From CAVYYW01 sp963772845 (GTDB lineage: Bacteria > Bacillota > Bacilli > Bacillales > Sporolactobacillaceae): a DNA stretch of 64,000 nucleotides. Where the stretch lies: positions 1,302,001 through 1,366,000 of the forward strand of contig CAVYYW010000014.1 in assembly GCA_963772845.1 (NCBI GenBank), in the 5' to 3' direction. This document shows positions 42,221 to 50,800 of this stretch, one piece after another. Numbering within the stretch: position 1 is the stretch's first letter; the number at the start of each line of letters is the position of its first letter. The notes beneath the pieces are model-generated. The model had not been told where the DNA came from. It saw only the letters and a list, made by a program, of their open reading frames with translations, and searched no databases. Both the position numbers and the translations under genes were made by a program.

Positions 42221-43873
42221 TTGCATAATCTGGCAAGCATTTTTACAATCATAACGTTTATTATCCTTGCCCTGTATACAGTTGTTTCTATTATTATTTT
42301 CCTCGTGCTGTTTTTTAAAGACCGTGGACAGACTGAACATCCTGTGCTTCGTAATTACCCTGTACTAGGAAGAGTCCGTTATTTTCTAGAGAAAATAGGT
42401 CCGGAATTACGTCAATACCTTTATAATAATGACACGGAAGGCAAGCCTTTCTCTCGTGATGATTACGAGCACATCGTAAAAGGAGCAAAATACAAGCGGG
42501 ATGTCGGCAGTTTTGGGTCCAGAAGAGATTTTGATGAAGAAGGCTACTTTATTCGCAATGAGATGTTTCCAAAGCAAATGGAAGAAATTCGGATGGACAG
42601 AGAAACCAAGGTAGAGACCAAGAAATATGTCCTCCTAAAAGACACGCTGTTCAGTCAGAGAAAAGAGAACTATGAGGAGGAGCTGACACTTGCTTACCTT
42701 CTCGATGATCAAGATGTTGTCAGTATTGGGGAAGGAAGTGTGAAAAATCCTTTCAGAGTAAAAGGTTTAGTTGGTATGTCTGCGATGAGTTATGGGTCTC
42801 TAGGAAAAAACGCTGTGACTGCCCTTTCAGAGGGTCTAGGACTTGCTAAAGGAACCTGGATGAACACTGGAGAAGGCGGTATTTCAAGCTATCACTTAAA
42901 GGGCGGCGTCGATATTATCATGCAGATTGGCCCCGGCTTATTTGGGGTCAGAGATCACCAGGGAAACTTTGATTGGGATGAACTCCGGCACAAAAGTGAT
43001 ATGGAACAAGTGAAAGCCTTTGAATTAAAGCTCGCACAAGGGGCAAAAGCAAGAGGCGGGCATGTAGACGGCGAAAAGGTCACAGAGGAAATCGCTGAAA
43101 TTCGTAAAGTTGAACCGTTTAAATCCATTGACAGCCCGAACCGTTTCCATGAATTCAGTGACGCAGCTTCGATGTGTGAATTTATGGAAAAAATCCGGCG
43201 TTTCACAGAAAAACCGGTTGGCTGCAAAATTGTTGTCGGTGCTAACGACTCTCTTATTGATCTAGCAAGGTATATGGCGAAAACCGGAAAAGGGCCGGAC
43301 TTTATAACGGTAGATGGCGGTGAAGGCGGCACAGGCGCCTCCTATCAGGAGTTAATGGACTCCGTAGGTCTGCCAATCAAATCCGCGCTTCCGATTGCTG
43401 ACATCACTCTCAAGCACTTTGGCGTCCGTGACCGTGTCAAACTGATCGCGTCAGGAAAGCTATTTACCCCAGACCGGGTCGCGGTTGCTCTTGCGATGGG
43501 TGCTGATCTCGTTAACATTGCCCGCGGCTTTATGATCACCATCGGCTGCATCCAAGCGCTTAAATGCCATTCCAACGCCTGCCCCGTAGGTGTCGCCACC
43601 ACAGATCCAAAGCTTGAAAAAGCACTGGTGATTGACGAAAAAAAATACCGCGTCACAAATTATCTACTCACCCTAAGACGCGGTCTCTTTCGCTTAACTG
43701 CCGCATGCGGGATTGACTCACCCACTCAGTTCAAACGCCATCATATGACCTTCAAGGATGACCTCGGCCGCATCGTCTCACTTGAAGACATCTATGATCA
43801 GATTGAAGAAAGAGTTAAGCATGAAATAAAACGGAGAGAACAGGCAGAACTTAATAAAAGCCCCTCAGCTTAA
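42221..43873 (+). CDS. FMN-binding glutamate synthase family protein (YerD-like)
   Basis: A 550-residue membrane-anchored flavoprotein. One N-terminal segment (IFTIITFIILALYTVVSIII) is followed by a glutamate synthase-type FMN TIM barrel. Landmarks are LVGMSAMSYGSLGKNAV, TGEGGISSYH, the FMN/substrate region FITVDGGEGGTGASY and the 3Fe-4S-like cysteine segment IGCIQALKCHSNACPVGVAT. It lacks the amidotransferase and C-terminal GltB domains, as B. subtilis YerD (525) does. Biochemical role unproven. TTG 42221 is preferred (GGGAGG nine bases upstream); ATG 42191 with a weaker, very close AAAGGA is possible. It is divergent from the TetR gene. Confidence 0.88.
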   Translation: MHNLASIFTIITFIILALYTVVSIIIFLVLFFKDRGQTEHPVLRNYPVLGRVRYFLEKIGPELRQYLYNNDTEGKPFSRDDYEHIVKGAKYKRDVGSFGSRRDFDEEGYFIRNEMFPKQMEEIRMDRETKVETKKYVLLKDTLFSQRKENYEEELTLAYLLDDQDVVSIGEGSVKNPFRVKGLVGMSAMSYGSLGKNAVTALSEGLGLAKGTWMNTGEGGISSYHLKGGVDIIMQIGPGLFGVRDHQGNFDWDELRHKSDMEQVKAFELKLAQGAKARGGHVDGEKVTEEIAEIRKVEPFKSIDSPNRFHEFSDAASMCEFMEKIRRFTEKPVGCKIVVGANDSLIDLARYMAKTGKGPDFITVDGGEGGTGASYQELMDSVGLPIKSALPIADITLKHFGVRDRVKLIASGKLFTPDRVAVALAMGADLVNIARGFMITIGCIQALKCHSNACPVGVATTDPKLEKALVIDEKKYRVTNYLLTLRRGLFRLTAACGIDSPTQFKRHHMTFKDDLGRIVSLEDIYDQIEERVKHEIKRREQAELNKSPSA

Positions 43874-43892
43874 AAGCGGAAGGGCTGTTTTT
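43858..43892. terminator. Probable bidirectional terminator
   Basis: An imperfect stem AGCCCCTCAGC / GCGGAAGGGCT followed by GTTTTTT, between convergent yerD-like and rfbD genes. Confidence 0.6.
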
Positions 43893-44737
43893 TATCTATT
43901 TTTCATGAATCGATCAAGCGCATTTTTCCAAGAAGGTATTGTAAACCCTGTATTCTTTACGCTTTCTAAAGACATAATTGAATGTTTTGGTCGTTTAGCT
44001 TTCTGAGGGAATTCCTCAGAGCTAACTGGGATAATTTCAACTTCTTCATTTTTAAGGATTTCTTTGGCAAATTCAAACCATGTAGCTTGACCATCATTAG
44101 AGAAGTGATAAATTCCTCCTCCAATTTCATGATTTATTATATAAATCATAAATTCAGCAAGATCATGGGTATAAGTTGGCCTGCCATATTGATCGTTTAC
44201 GACTTTTAAAGTATCCAATTTCTTAGCAAGATTAAGCATTGTATAAACGAAATTTTTTCCATTCTCACCAAAAACCCATGATGTTCTAATAATATGAGCA
44301 CAGGGTAAATTTTTAAGTACTTCTTTTTCACCTGCAAGTTTCGCTTCCCCATACTGATTGATTGGGTTTGTAGCGTCTTCTGTACTATACAATTCTTCTT
44401 TTTCTCCATCAAATACGTAATCGGTACTGATAAAGATTAAATTCGAACCACATTCAGCAGCTGCCTCGCTAATATAGGATGAACCGTCTTTATTAATTTC
44501 CCAATTTGTTTGCCGTTCCTCATCTTCCGCTGCTTCCACTTTAGTAAAAGCAGCACAATGCAAAATCCAATCCGGCTTAACAGCACCAACCTTAGAAAAT
44601 ACTTCTTCTTTATTTCCAACGTTAAGTTCCGATCTTGAAAAAGGCTGAATTTCAATATCTCTATCTTTAAGTCCGTTTAAAAGTGAAACAACTTTACTTC
44701 CAAGTTGTCCATTTGCCCCAGTAATAAGTATTTTCAT
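43892..44737 (-). CDS. rfbD: dTDP-4-dehydrorhamnose reductase
   Basis: A 281-residue short-chain reductase of the RmlD family. The nucleotide loop is TGANGQLGSKV and the catalytic Tyr/Lys pair lies in INQYGEAKLAGE (YxxxK), with STDYVFDGE before it. It reduces dTDP-4-keto-L-rhamnose to dTDP-L-rhamnose with NADPH, the last step of the pathway. It is the final gene of the rfbACBD run, 3 bp after rfbB. Confidence 0.95.
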   Translation of the reverse strand: MKILITGANGQLGSKVVSLLNGLKDRDIEIQPFSRSELNVGNKEEVFSKVGAVKPDWILHCAAFTKVEAAEDEERQTNWEINKDGSSYISEAAAECGSNLIFISTDYVFDGEKEELYSTEDATNPINQYGEAKLAGEKEVLKNLPCAHIIRTSWVFGENGKNFVYTMLNLAKKLDTLKVVNDQYGRPTYTHDLAEFMIYIINHEIGGGIYHFSNDGQATWFEFAKEILKNEEVEIIPVSSEEFPQKAKRPKHSIMSLESVKNTGFTIPSWKNALDRFMKNR

Positions 44738-44740
44738 AGC

Positions 44741-45727
44741 TTATTTCTCCAACTTCGCGCGTTCTTTAAGTGGCCGCCACCATTTTTCATTGGATTTATA
44801 CCACTCTATCGTTTCAAGAATCCCTGTATTAAAAGTATATTCTGGAATCCAGCCAAGTTTATTTTCCAGTTTTGTCGGATCAATAGCATATCTCCGGTCA
44901 TGGCCGAGTCGATCCTCAACATATACAATTTTTTCTCGTGGAATTTCAAGCTTATCAACAATTAATTCAACAATTTCATTGTTTGTTCTTTCATTATGAC
45001 CACCAACATTATAGACTTCTCCAGGCTGCCCTTTATGAAGAACGAGATCAATCGCTGAACAGTGATCCTTGACATGTAGCCAATCGCGAATATTTTTCCC
45101 ATCACCATAAATCGGCAGGTTCTCACCATCTATTCCATTTGTAATCATTAAAGGAATAAGCTTTTCCGGAAAATGATAAGGACCATAGTTATTAGAGCAG
45201 CGAGTAATATTTACATTCATTCCATATGTTTCATGGTAAGACCGCACTAGCATATCTGCTGAAGCTTTGCTAGCTGAGTAAGGACTATTCGGAGCAATTG
45301 GACTTTCTTCAGTGAAGTATCCAGTTTCACCAAGAGAGCCATAAACCTCATCAGTAGAAATCTGAACAAATTTTTTCAGGTTATTTTTTTTAGCAATGTC
45401 CAAAAGTGCAAGCGTGCCTTGAACATTTGTCTCGATAAAGACACCAGGATCCAGGATGCTTCTGTCAACATGTGATTCTGCCGCAAAGTTCACAATTGTA
45501 TCAACATCATATTTGTTTATTAAAAAAGCAATAAGCTCTCTGTTTGTAATATTACCCTCAACAAACGTATGATTAGGATTATTTGATAAATCATTTAAAT
45601 TATCGGAATTTCCAGCATATGTAAGTAAATCTAAATTGATTACTTTATAGTCTGGATATTTATTTAAAATATGGCGTACAAAGTTACTTCCAATAAAACC
45701 GGCACCACCGGTCACAATCATATTCAT
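44741..45727 (-). CDS. rfbB: dTDP-glucose 4,6-dehydratase
   Basis: A 328-residue extended short-chain dehydrogenase. GGAGFIGSNFVRHIL binds NAD, and the catalytic YSASK (SPYSASKASADMLV) and FAAESHVDRSI are typical of RmlB. It turns dTDP-glucose into dTDP-4-keto-6-deoxyglucose. ATG 45727 is chosen because GGGAGG lies 9 bp upstream; the long upstream in-frame extension overlaps rfbC and has no counterpart in the family. It starts 4 bp after rfbC. Confidence 0.95.
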   Translation of the reverse strand: MNMIVTGGAGFIGSNFVRHILNKYPDYKVINLDLLTYAGNSDNLNDLSNNPNHTFVEGNITNRELIAFLINKYDVDTIVNFAAESHVDRSILDPGVFIETNVQGTLALLDIAKKNNLKKFVQISTDEVYGSLGETGYFTEESPIAPNSPYSASKASADMLVRSYHETYGMNVNITRCSNNYGPYHFPEKLIPLMITNGIDGENLPIYGDGKNIRDWLHVKDHCSAIDLVLHKGQPGEVYNVGGHNERTNNEIVELIVDKLEIPREKIVYVEDRLGHDRRYAIDPTKLENKLGWIPEYTFNTGILETIEWYKSNEKWWRPLKERAKLEK

Positions 45728-45731
45728 ATAT

Positions 45732-46289
45732 TTAATCCTCCCAGGCAAAATTATTATCAGCTTCTGATAATCTTGGATGCTTGCCATCCTTTTCAGATAG
45801 AACAGGGTTTGAAACAGGCCATTCAATTGCTATATTTTCATCATTCCATGCAATTCCTCTATCGTGTTCAGGTGAATATAATTCGTCCACTTTATAAAGA
45901 ACATTAACATTTTCAGTAATAGTACAGAATCCATGCGCAAATCCTTTTGGCACAAGAAGCTGGCGCTTATTGTGTTCACTTAAAATATAACCTTCGTACT
46001 GTCCGAAAGTAGGGGACCCCTTGCGTATATCTACTACAACATCATAAATTGCACCTGTAGCAACACGAATTAATTTAGTTTGAGCTTTTGGAGCTAACTG
46101 ATAATGCATACCTCTTAAAACCCCAGCTTCTTTCGATAGAGAGTGATTGTCTTGTATAAATTCTTCGGTAATCCCTAATTCTTCAAAAACGTTTTTATTA
46201 TAACTTTCCATAAAGAATCCACGGTTGTCACCAAATGATTTAGGCTCTATTAATTTAACACCTTTAAGTTTGCTCTCAATAATTCGCAT
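45732..46289 (-). CDS. rfbC: dTDP-4-dehydrorhamnose 3,5-epimerase
   Basis: A 185-residue cupin of the RmlC family. The core runs from FGDNRGFFMESYN through NHSLSKEAGVLRGMHYQL (catalytic His in RGMHYQ) to PKGFAHGFC. It epimerises dTDP-4-keto-6-deoxyglucose at C3 and C5. It sits between rfbA (12 bp) and rfbB (4 bp) in the operon. Confidence 0.95.
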   Translation of the reverse strand: MRIIESKLKGVKLIEPKSFGDNRGFFMESYNKNVFEELGITEEFIQDNHSLSKEAGVLRGMHYQLAPKAQTKLIRVATGAIYDVVVDIRKGSPTFGQYEGYILSEHNKRQLLVPKGFAHGFCTITENVNVLYKVDELYSPEHDRGIAWNDENIAIEWPVSNPVLSEKDGKHPRLSEADNNFAWED

Positions 46290-46301
46290 GTTATACCTCT
46301 C

Positions 46302-47177
46302 CTACTCTTTGTCTTGCTCAATCATTCTTAATAAATATTGTCCATATTCGTTTTTCTTTAAGGGTTCAGCAAGTTCTTTTACTTGTTCTGAATCAATATA
46401 TCCCATCCGGTAGGATACTTCTTCCAAACATGCAATTTTTAATTTCTGTCTTCTCTCAACTGTTTCAATAAAAGTTGATGCTTCAAGCAACGATTCGTGA
46501 GTCCCAGTATCAAGCCAAGCGAAGCCTCGGCCCAGTAATTGCACATCAAGTTCTCCACTTTCTAAATAAAGACTATTAAGATCAGAAATTTCTAGTTCGC
46601 CTCTCTCAGATGGACTTATCTGTTTAGCATAATCTACAACTTTATTATCGTAAAAATATAGACCGGTTACAGCGTAATTGCTTTTTGGTTTTGAAGGTTT
46701 TTCTTCAATAGATAAAGCTTTCATACTCTTATCAAACTCAACGACACCAAACCGCTCAGGATCATGCACATGATAGCCAAAAACAGTCGCTCCATTTTGT
46801 TTTGTAGCAGCACTTTGAAGCATTTTTGAGAGACCCTGACCATAATAAATATTGTCTCCTAAAATTAAAGAAACTGAGTCATTCCCAATGAACTCTTCAC
46901 CGATGATGAATGCCTGAGCAAGCCCCTCCGGTTTTTCCTGTACGGCGTACGAAAGACTGATACCCAAATCCTTACCATTACCTAATAATTGTTCAAAGCG
47001 CGGCGTATCTTCTGGAGTAGAGATAATTAATACTTCTTTTATACCTGCTAACATAAGAATGGACAAAGGATAGTAAATCATAGGCTTATCATAAATCGGC
47101 AACATTTGTTTTGAAATTGAACGTGTTAATGGATAGAGCCTTGTTCCGCTCCCCCCAGCTAGTATAATACCTTTCAT
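46302..47177 (-). CDS. rfbA: Glucose-1-phosphate thymidylyltransferase
   Basis: A 291-residue nucleotidyltransferase with the signature LAGGSGTRLYPLTRSISKQM, the metal Asp in LILGDNIYYG and WLDTGTHESLLEAS. It joins glucose-1-phosphate and dTTP to dTDP-glucose, the first step to dTDP-rhamnose, and is usually feedback-inhibited by the end product. ATG 47177 is supported by GGGAGG 7 bp upstream. It opens the rfbACBD set. Confidence 0.95.
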   Translation of the reverse strand: MKGIILAGGSGTRLYPLTRSISKQMLPIYDKPMIYYPLSILMLAGIKEVLIISTPEDTPRFEQLLGNGKDLGISLSYAVQEKPEGLAQAFIIGEEFIGNDSVSLILGDNIYYGQGLSKMLQSAATKQNGATVFGYHVHDPERFGVVEFDKSMKALSIEEKPSKPKSNYAVTGLYFYDNKVVDYAKQISPSERGELEISDLNSLYLESGELDVQLLGRGFAWLDTGTHESLLEASTFIETVERRQKLKIACLEEVSYRMGYIDSEQVKELAEPLKKNEYGQYLLRMIEQDKE

Positions 47178-47234
47178 TTTTCTGCCTCCCTTTATGATTC
47201 TCAAAAACCTCTAATTAAAAGTTTTTGTGATTTT

Positions 47235-47435
47235 TTATTCTACATCAATTTTCTGAATAAATTCAGTATTCATAATCCCGTCAGTATCCCTTGGCCTAAG
47301 TTCATACCAGCCTTCTACACTGGAATACACAGTAATTTCTTTTCCAGGCTTCTTATAAAAATTAATTTTAATTGCATTCGTTGAAGGTCGGGCATATGTG
47401 CTGACTTTCTTCTTAATTATTTTTACTTTTTTCAT
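47235..47435 (-). CDS. Small SH3-like protein
   Basis: A 66-residue protein resembling one bacterial SH3 (SH3b) repeat: ARPSTNAIKINFYKKPGKEI, then TVYSSVEGWYELRP and IMNTEFIQKI, following the usual R.GPS...G....V....GWY.V....G.v...Y pattern. It has no signal peptide or membrane segment and a very basic start (KKVKIIKKK). It lies between the TarS-like gene (43 bp) and rfbA (57 bp), all on one strand, so it is probably co-transcribed. A free-standing cytosolic SH3b module in a teichoic acid/rhamnose operon is unusual; function unknown. Confidence 0.65.
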   Translation of the reverse strand: MKKVKIIKKKVSTYARPSTNAIKINFYKKPGKEITVYSSVEGWYELRPRDTDGIMNTEFIQKIDVE

Positions 47436-47478
47436 TATCTCTCTCCTGTAGCATTAAATATAATTTTAAAATTTCCTA

Positions 47479-48990
47479 CTATTCCGATCTTACATCTAAA
47501 CTAATATTGTTATGAGGTGTAGTAAAGTATGGCAAAATCGTATAATTTTTCCCGAAAGAAGTTATGCTAGGAGTAACCTTAGGTTCATTAATAGAAGAAG
47601 AACGCGATGACCCAATTCTTCTACGTTTTGTATATCCACCAATTGATGCTTCGACGAAAAGATCCCAAGGTCCGATTAGAGTGTCGTCAAAAAGTATTTC
47701 TTTATAATCAACCTCAAATGCAAATTCTCCTGATATAGTTGGAATATTTTGAACCAATGATCTTTCCAAACCAGTTTTGCGATGAATTAACTTTAATTCA
47801 TACTTAACTGGATAATTCACCAGTAAACTTTGTGTGAATTGGCCTTTAATTATAAATTGTGCTTCATTAAATTCCAGTTCATAAAGAAAAACTTTTGACG
47901 TATTATTCTGATTAACAACATGCTCTTCATTATAAGACACATCTTTTGAAACTCTTCTCAAAGTAGCATAGATCATTCCATTTTCAATTCGGCTAACACT
48001 ATTAGCATTAATTTTTTCTATTTGGTGATGAATTGATATCAGTTTATTTATGTTATTATCTTTAGAAACTGTAACAAAATATTTAAAGCGATTTGTAAGT
48101 TGTTGAACGAGATTGTCGTCTACATGATTATCTAAAAAACGTTTAGTTTCAGCTAACCATTCAACTTTTTGTTCATGGGTCAATAAGTTTGAAAGAAGAT
48201 GCCCCCTAAGTCTGCTCGCATGAAAAAAACGGTCTAAGAAAGCAACTTTTAGATCGTTTTTATATAAAGCGTTTAGATCACTTTCTTCAATAAATTCCAT
48301 TATTTTATTGAAGGAGAAAAAGAATTGTTCTGCAGGAAAATACTTTAAACTTAGATTTTCATCACCACGTGAAACTACATAATAATAATCATAATCAGCT
48401 AATACAGTTATAATTTCAGCTTTTATATAGCATTGCATAACAAATAACTGATCTTCACCCACTACTGCTTTTGAATGAAATTTGAAATTATTTTCTCTTA
48501 GAAAAGAAACTTTAAACATTTTATGAGGTGCTAATGAAAAGACTAGATTATCCTTTAAGATGTCTGCCTTTAGCTGATTCCCTTTTTTAAACATTGATTG
48601 AGGCACATTTCTTCCATTAACCCCAGCATATTTACCATATATAACGTCTGATTGATTCTCCTTCGCGGCTTTATAGAATCTCTCTAACGTTTCTTCCCCG
48701 AGGAAATCATCATTATCTAAAAACACTATATATTCACCACATGCTGCTTCAATCGCATCATTACGTGGAACCATTGGTCCCCCTGAATTTTCTACTCGGT
48801 TTATTAAAACAAGATTGTGCATAACTTTTTTGTAATCATTAATAACATCTTTACTATTATCTGTAGAGCAATCATTAACACAAATCACTTCAAAATCAGA
48901 TGGATCCATCGTTTGTTTTAATAAAGAATCGAGAGTAACATTTAAATGTCTAGCTGCATTATAAATAGGTATCGCTATAGTAATTTTCAA
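47479..48990 (-). CDS. TarS/TarQ-like wall teichoic acid glycosyltransferase (GT2)
   Basis: A 503-residue GT2 enzyme. The GT-A fold (residues 1-~230) shows IPIYNAARHLNVTLDSLLKQ, NSGGPMVPRNDAIEAA, the DXD-type FLDNDDFLGEETLE, then GVNGRNVPQSMFK and the catalytic-base region VGEDQLF. The segment NGRnVPQSMFK and the ED-Q-L-F motif closely resemble, from memory, S. aureus TarS, which adds beta-GlcNAc to ribitol-phosphate teichoic acid. The C-terminal ~150 residues are beta-rich, as in TarS's trimerisation Ig-like domains. No membrane segments. The location between tagGH and rfbACBD agrees with a teichoic acid decorating enzyme. The sugar (GlcNAc, Glc or rhamnose) is not determined. Confidence 0.78.
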   Translation of the reverse strand: MKITIAIPIYNAARHLNVTLDSLLKQTMDPSDFEVICVNDCSTDNSKDVINDYKKVMHNLVLINRVENSGGPMVPRNDAIEAACGEYIVFLDNDDFLGEETLERFYKAAKENQSDVIYGKYAGVNGRNVPQSMFKKGNQLKADILKDNLVFSLAPHKMFKVSFLRENNFKFHSKAVVGEDQLFVMQCYIKAEIITVLADYDYYYVVSRGDENLSLKYFPAEQFFFSFNKIMEFIEESDLNALYKNDLKVAFLDRFFHASRLRGHLLSNLLTHEQKVEWLAETKRFLDNHVDDNLVQQLTNRFKYFVTVSKDNNINKLISIHHQIEKINANSVSRIENGMIYATLRRVSKDVSYNEEHVVNQNNTSKVFLYELEFNEAQFIIKGQFTQSLLVNYPVKYELKLIHRKTGLERSLVQNIPTISGEFAFEVDYKEILFDDTLIGPWDLFVEASIGGYTKRRRIGSSRSSSINEPKVTPSITSFGKNYTILPYFTTPHNNISLDVRSE

Positions 48991-49123
48991 ACTTAATTAC
49001 CTCCGACTTTTTTCTTCCTGTTTTTGTTGCAATTACTCATTTCTCTTTCATTTGAACATTAAGTATATAATATCATTCTAACTTAAATTTAATTTTTGTG
49101 GGCAACTCAGCTTAATTGTCCAG

Positions 49124-49924
49124 TTATCTCACCATGGCCTCACTTCTTTTTTTCATAACCATTTCTTTATAGGCTTTTTGTTCAGACTTAGATTTGCTTT
49201 TAAAATCTTTTAGGAATTTTTCATAATTCGGCATTACGTCTTCAACTGTACCATACTCTTTAACTTCTCCGTACTCTATCCAAAGAGCCTTTTGACAAAA
49301 TTGCTTTACTTGCCCTATAGCATGAGAGATGAAAAATATTGTTTTACCCTCAGCTTTAAACTCATTCATTTTGTCCAGGCATTTATCAGTAAACGTTTGA
49401 TCTCCAACTGATAAAGCTTCGTCAATAACTAGAACATCCGGATCAATATTAACTGAAATAGCAAAACCTAACCTAGATTTCATACCGCTTGAATAGGACT
49501 TAACAGGTTGATTGATAAATTTCCCTAAATCGGCAAATTCAATAATTTTAGGTTCTAGTTCTTTTATTTCTTTTTTGCTGAAACCAAGCATTAAACATTT
49601 TAATTCAATGTTTTCAAGACCTGTTAAATTATTATTTAACCCCGACGAAATAGCAATTAGAGCCGCTTCACCCTTGATTTTTATTGAGCCTGCCGTTGGC
49701 GGAATCACACCAGAAATAATATTTGATAGAGTGGATTTACCGGAGCCATTGACCCCTACAATTCCAATTACATCCCCCTTTTCAGCATTAAAACTGATAT
49801 CTCTCAGAGCATAAAAGTCTGCTCCATACCCGTTAGGTAAAATAAGATCTAAAATCTTTTCTGAAGGTTTTTCATACATTTTATATTTTTTTGCTACATT
49901 CTTTAGTTCTACTGAATATTCCAT
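49124..49924 (-). CDS. tagH: Teichoic acid export ABC transporter ATP-binding protein TagH
   Basis: A 266-residue ATPase of the polysaccharide/teichoic acid export class. Walker A GVNGSGKST, signature YSSGMKSRLGFAI, Walker B VLVIDEALSVGD and switch ISHAIG. The N-terminal KKYKMYEKPSEKILDLI is typical of TagH/TarH. It lacks the ~260-residue C-terminal extension of B. subtilis TagH and so resembles the shorter S. aureus TarH (264). With TagG it flips the lipid-linked polymer to the outer face of the membrane. It lies 17 bp after tagG. Confidence 0.93.
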   Translation of the reverse strand: MEYSVELKNVAKKYKMYEKPSEKILDLILPNGYGADFYALRDISFNAEKGDVIGIVGVNGSGKSTLSNIISGVIPPTAGSIKIKGEAALIAISSGLNNNLTGLENIELKCLMLGFSKKEIKELEPKIIEFADLGKFINQPVKSYSSGMKSRLGFAISVNIDPDVLVIDEALSVGDQTFTDKCLDKMNEFKAEGKTIFFISHAIGQVKQFCQKALWIEYGEVKEYGTVEDVMPNYEKFLKDFKSKSKSEQKAYKEMVMKKRSEAMVR

Positions 49925-49941
49925 ACCCGTTCACATCCATC

Positions 49942-50757
49942 TTATAAGTAGTCCACAAAATGACTTCTAAATTTCACATGAAGTACTGAGCCAATTGAAA
50001 ATAACACCAAAGTTAACACCCAAAAATACAAAGTATATTTGTCATGCTGCACTAAGTACCACGACTCTCCCAAAAGCGCATGCCGATAACCTTCTGCAAT
50101 GTAATACAAAGGGTTATATTTCATAAAAACTTGCAACGATTTAGAAGGAGCCCATAAGAAAGGACTTAAATAAATGAGCATCCTAACCACCGATGCAATG
50201 GCTAAGTGAACATCTCTGATAATCGTTGAAAGTGTAGACGAAATAAGTGAAATAGATATCATAAGTATTACGGTTGCCAGCATAAAATATGGCAACTGTA
50301 AGTAATAAATTGTTGGAGGATATCCATTAAATGATAGTATAACCATAACAATAAAAACAATAATAATATGCTGATAATATTTAGCAACAATAACGTAAGT
50401 CGGTATAACACTCATCGGGAAGCTCATTTTGGATATAAATCCAATTCTAGTGTAAATCGATTTTGACCCTAGCAGAATGGACTGATTTACAAAAAACCAA
50501 ACCGATATACCCGCCAACATCCATGAAAAATAAGGAATTCCACCTACCTCGTGTCTACCTGTATGACCGGAACCATGAAACATTCCATACCCAAACACAA
50601 ACCAATAAATCCCAATTTGTATCATCGGATTTAAAATTTCCCACAATACCCCTAAGTAATTTCCGCTGTTATCTGTTTTTAATTCATACATGGCAAGCCT
50701 CTGAATTAAATAGAGACTTGAAATTTGTTCTTTTAAGACATTCCATACAGATTTCAT
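49942..50757 (-). CDS. tagG: Teichoic acid export ABC transporter permease TagG
   Basis: A 271-residue ABC-2 permease with six membrane segments. Landmarks: amphipathic start LIQRLAMYELKTDNSGNYLG, then GVLWEILNPMIQIGIYWFVF (LGxxWxxLxP motif of polysaccharide exporters), and a C-terminal MKYNPLYYIAEGYRHAL. It forms the membrane channel for wall teichoic acid export with TagH. The gene follows the tagB gene by 43 bp and precedes tagH by 17 bp on the same strand. Confidence 0.93.
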   Translation of the reverse strand: MKSVWNVLKEQISSLYLIQRLAMYELKTDNSGNYLGVLWEILNPMIQIGIYWFVFGYGMFHGSGHTGRHEVGGIPYFSWMLAGISVWFFVNQSILLGSKSIYTRIGFISKMSFPMSVIPTYVIVAKYYQHIIIVFIVMVILSFNGYPPTIYYLQLPYFMLATVILMISISLISSTLSTIIRDVHLAIASVVRMLIYLSPFLWAPSKSLQVFMKYNPLYYIAEGYRHALLGESWYLVQHDKYTLYFWVLTLVLFSIGSVLHVKFRSHFVDYL

Positions 50758-50800
50758 TTGATTTCCCTTTCTATCTTCCAGTCATTCCAGACTCAATTTT

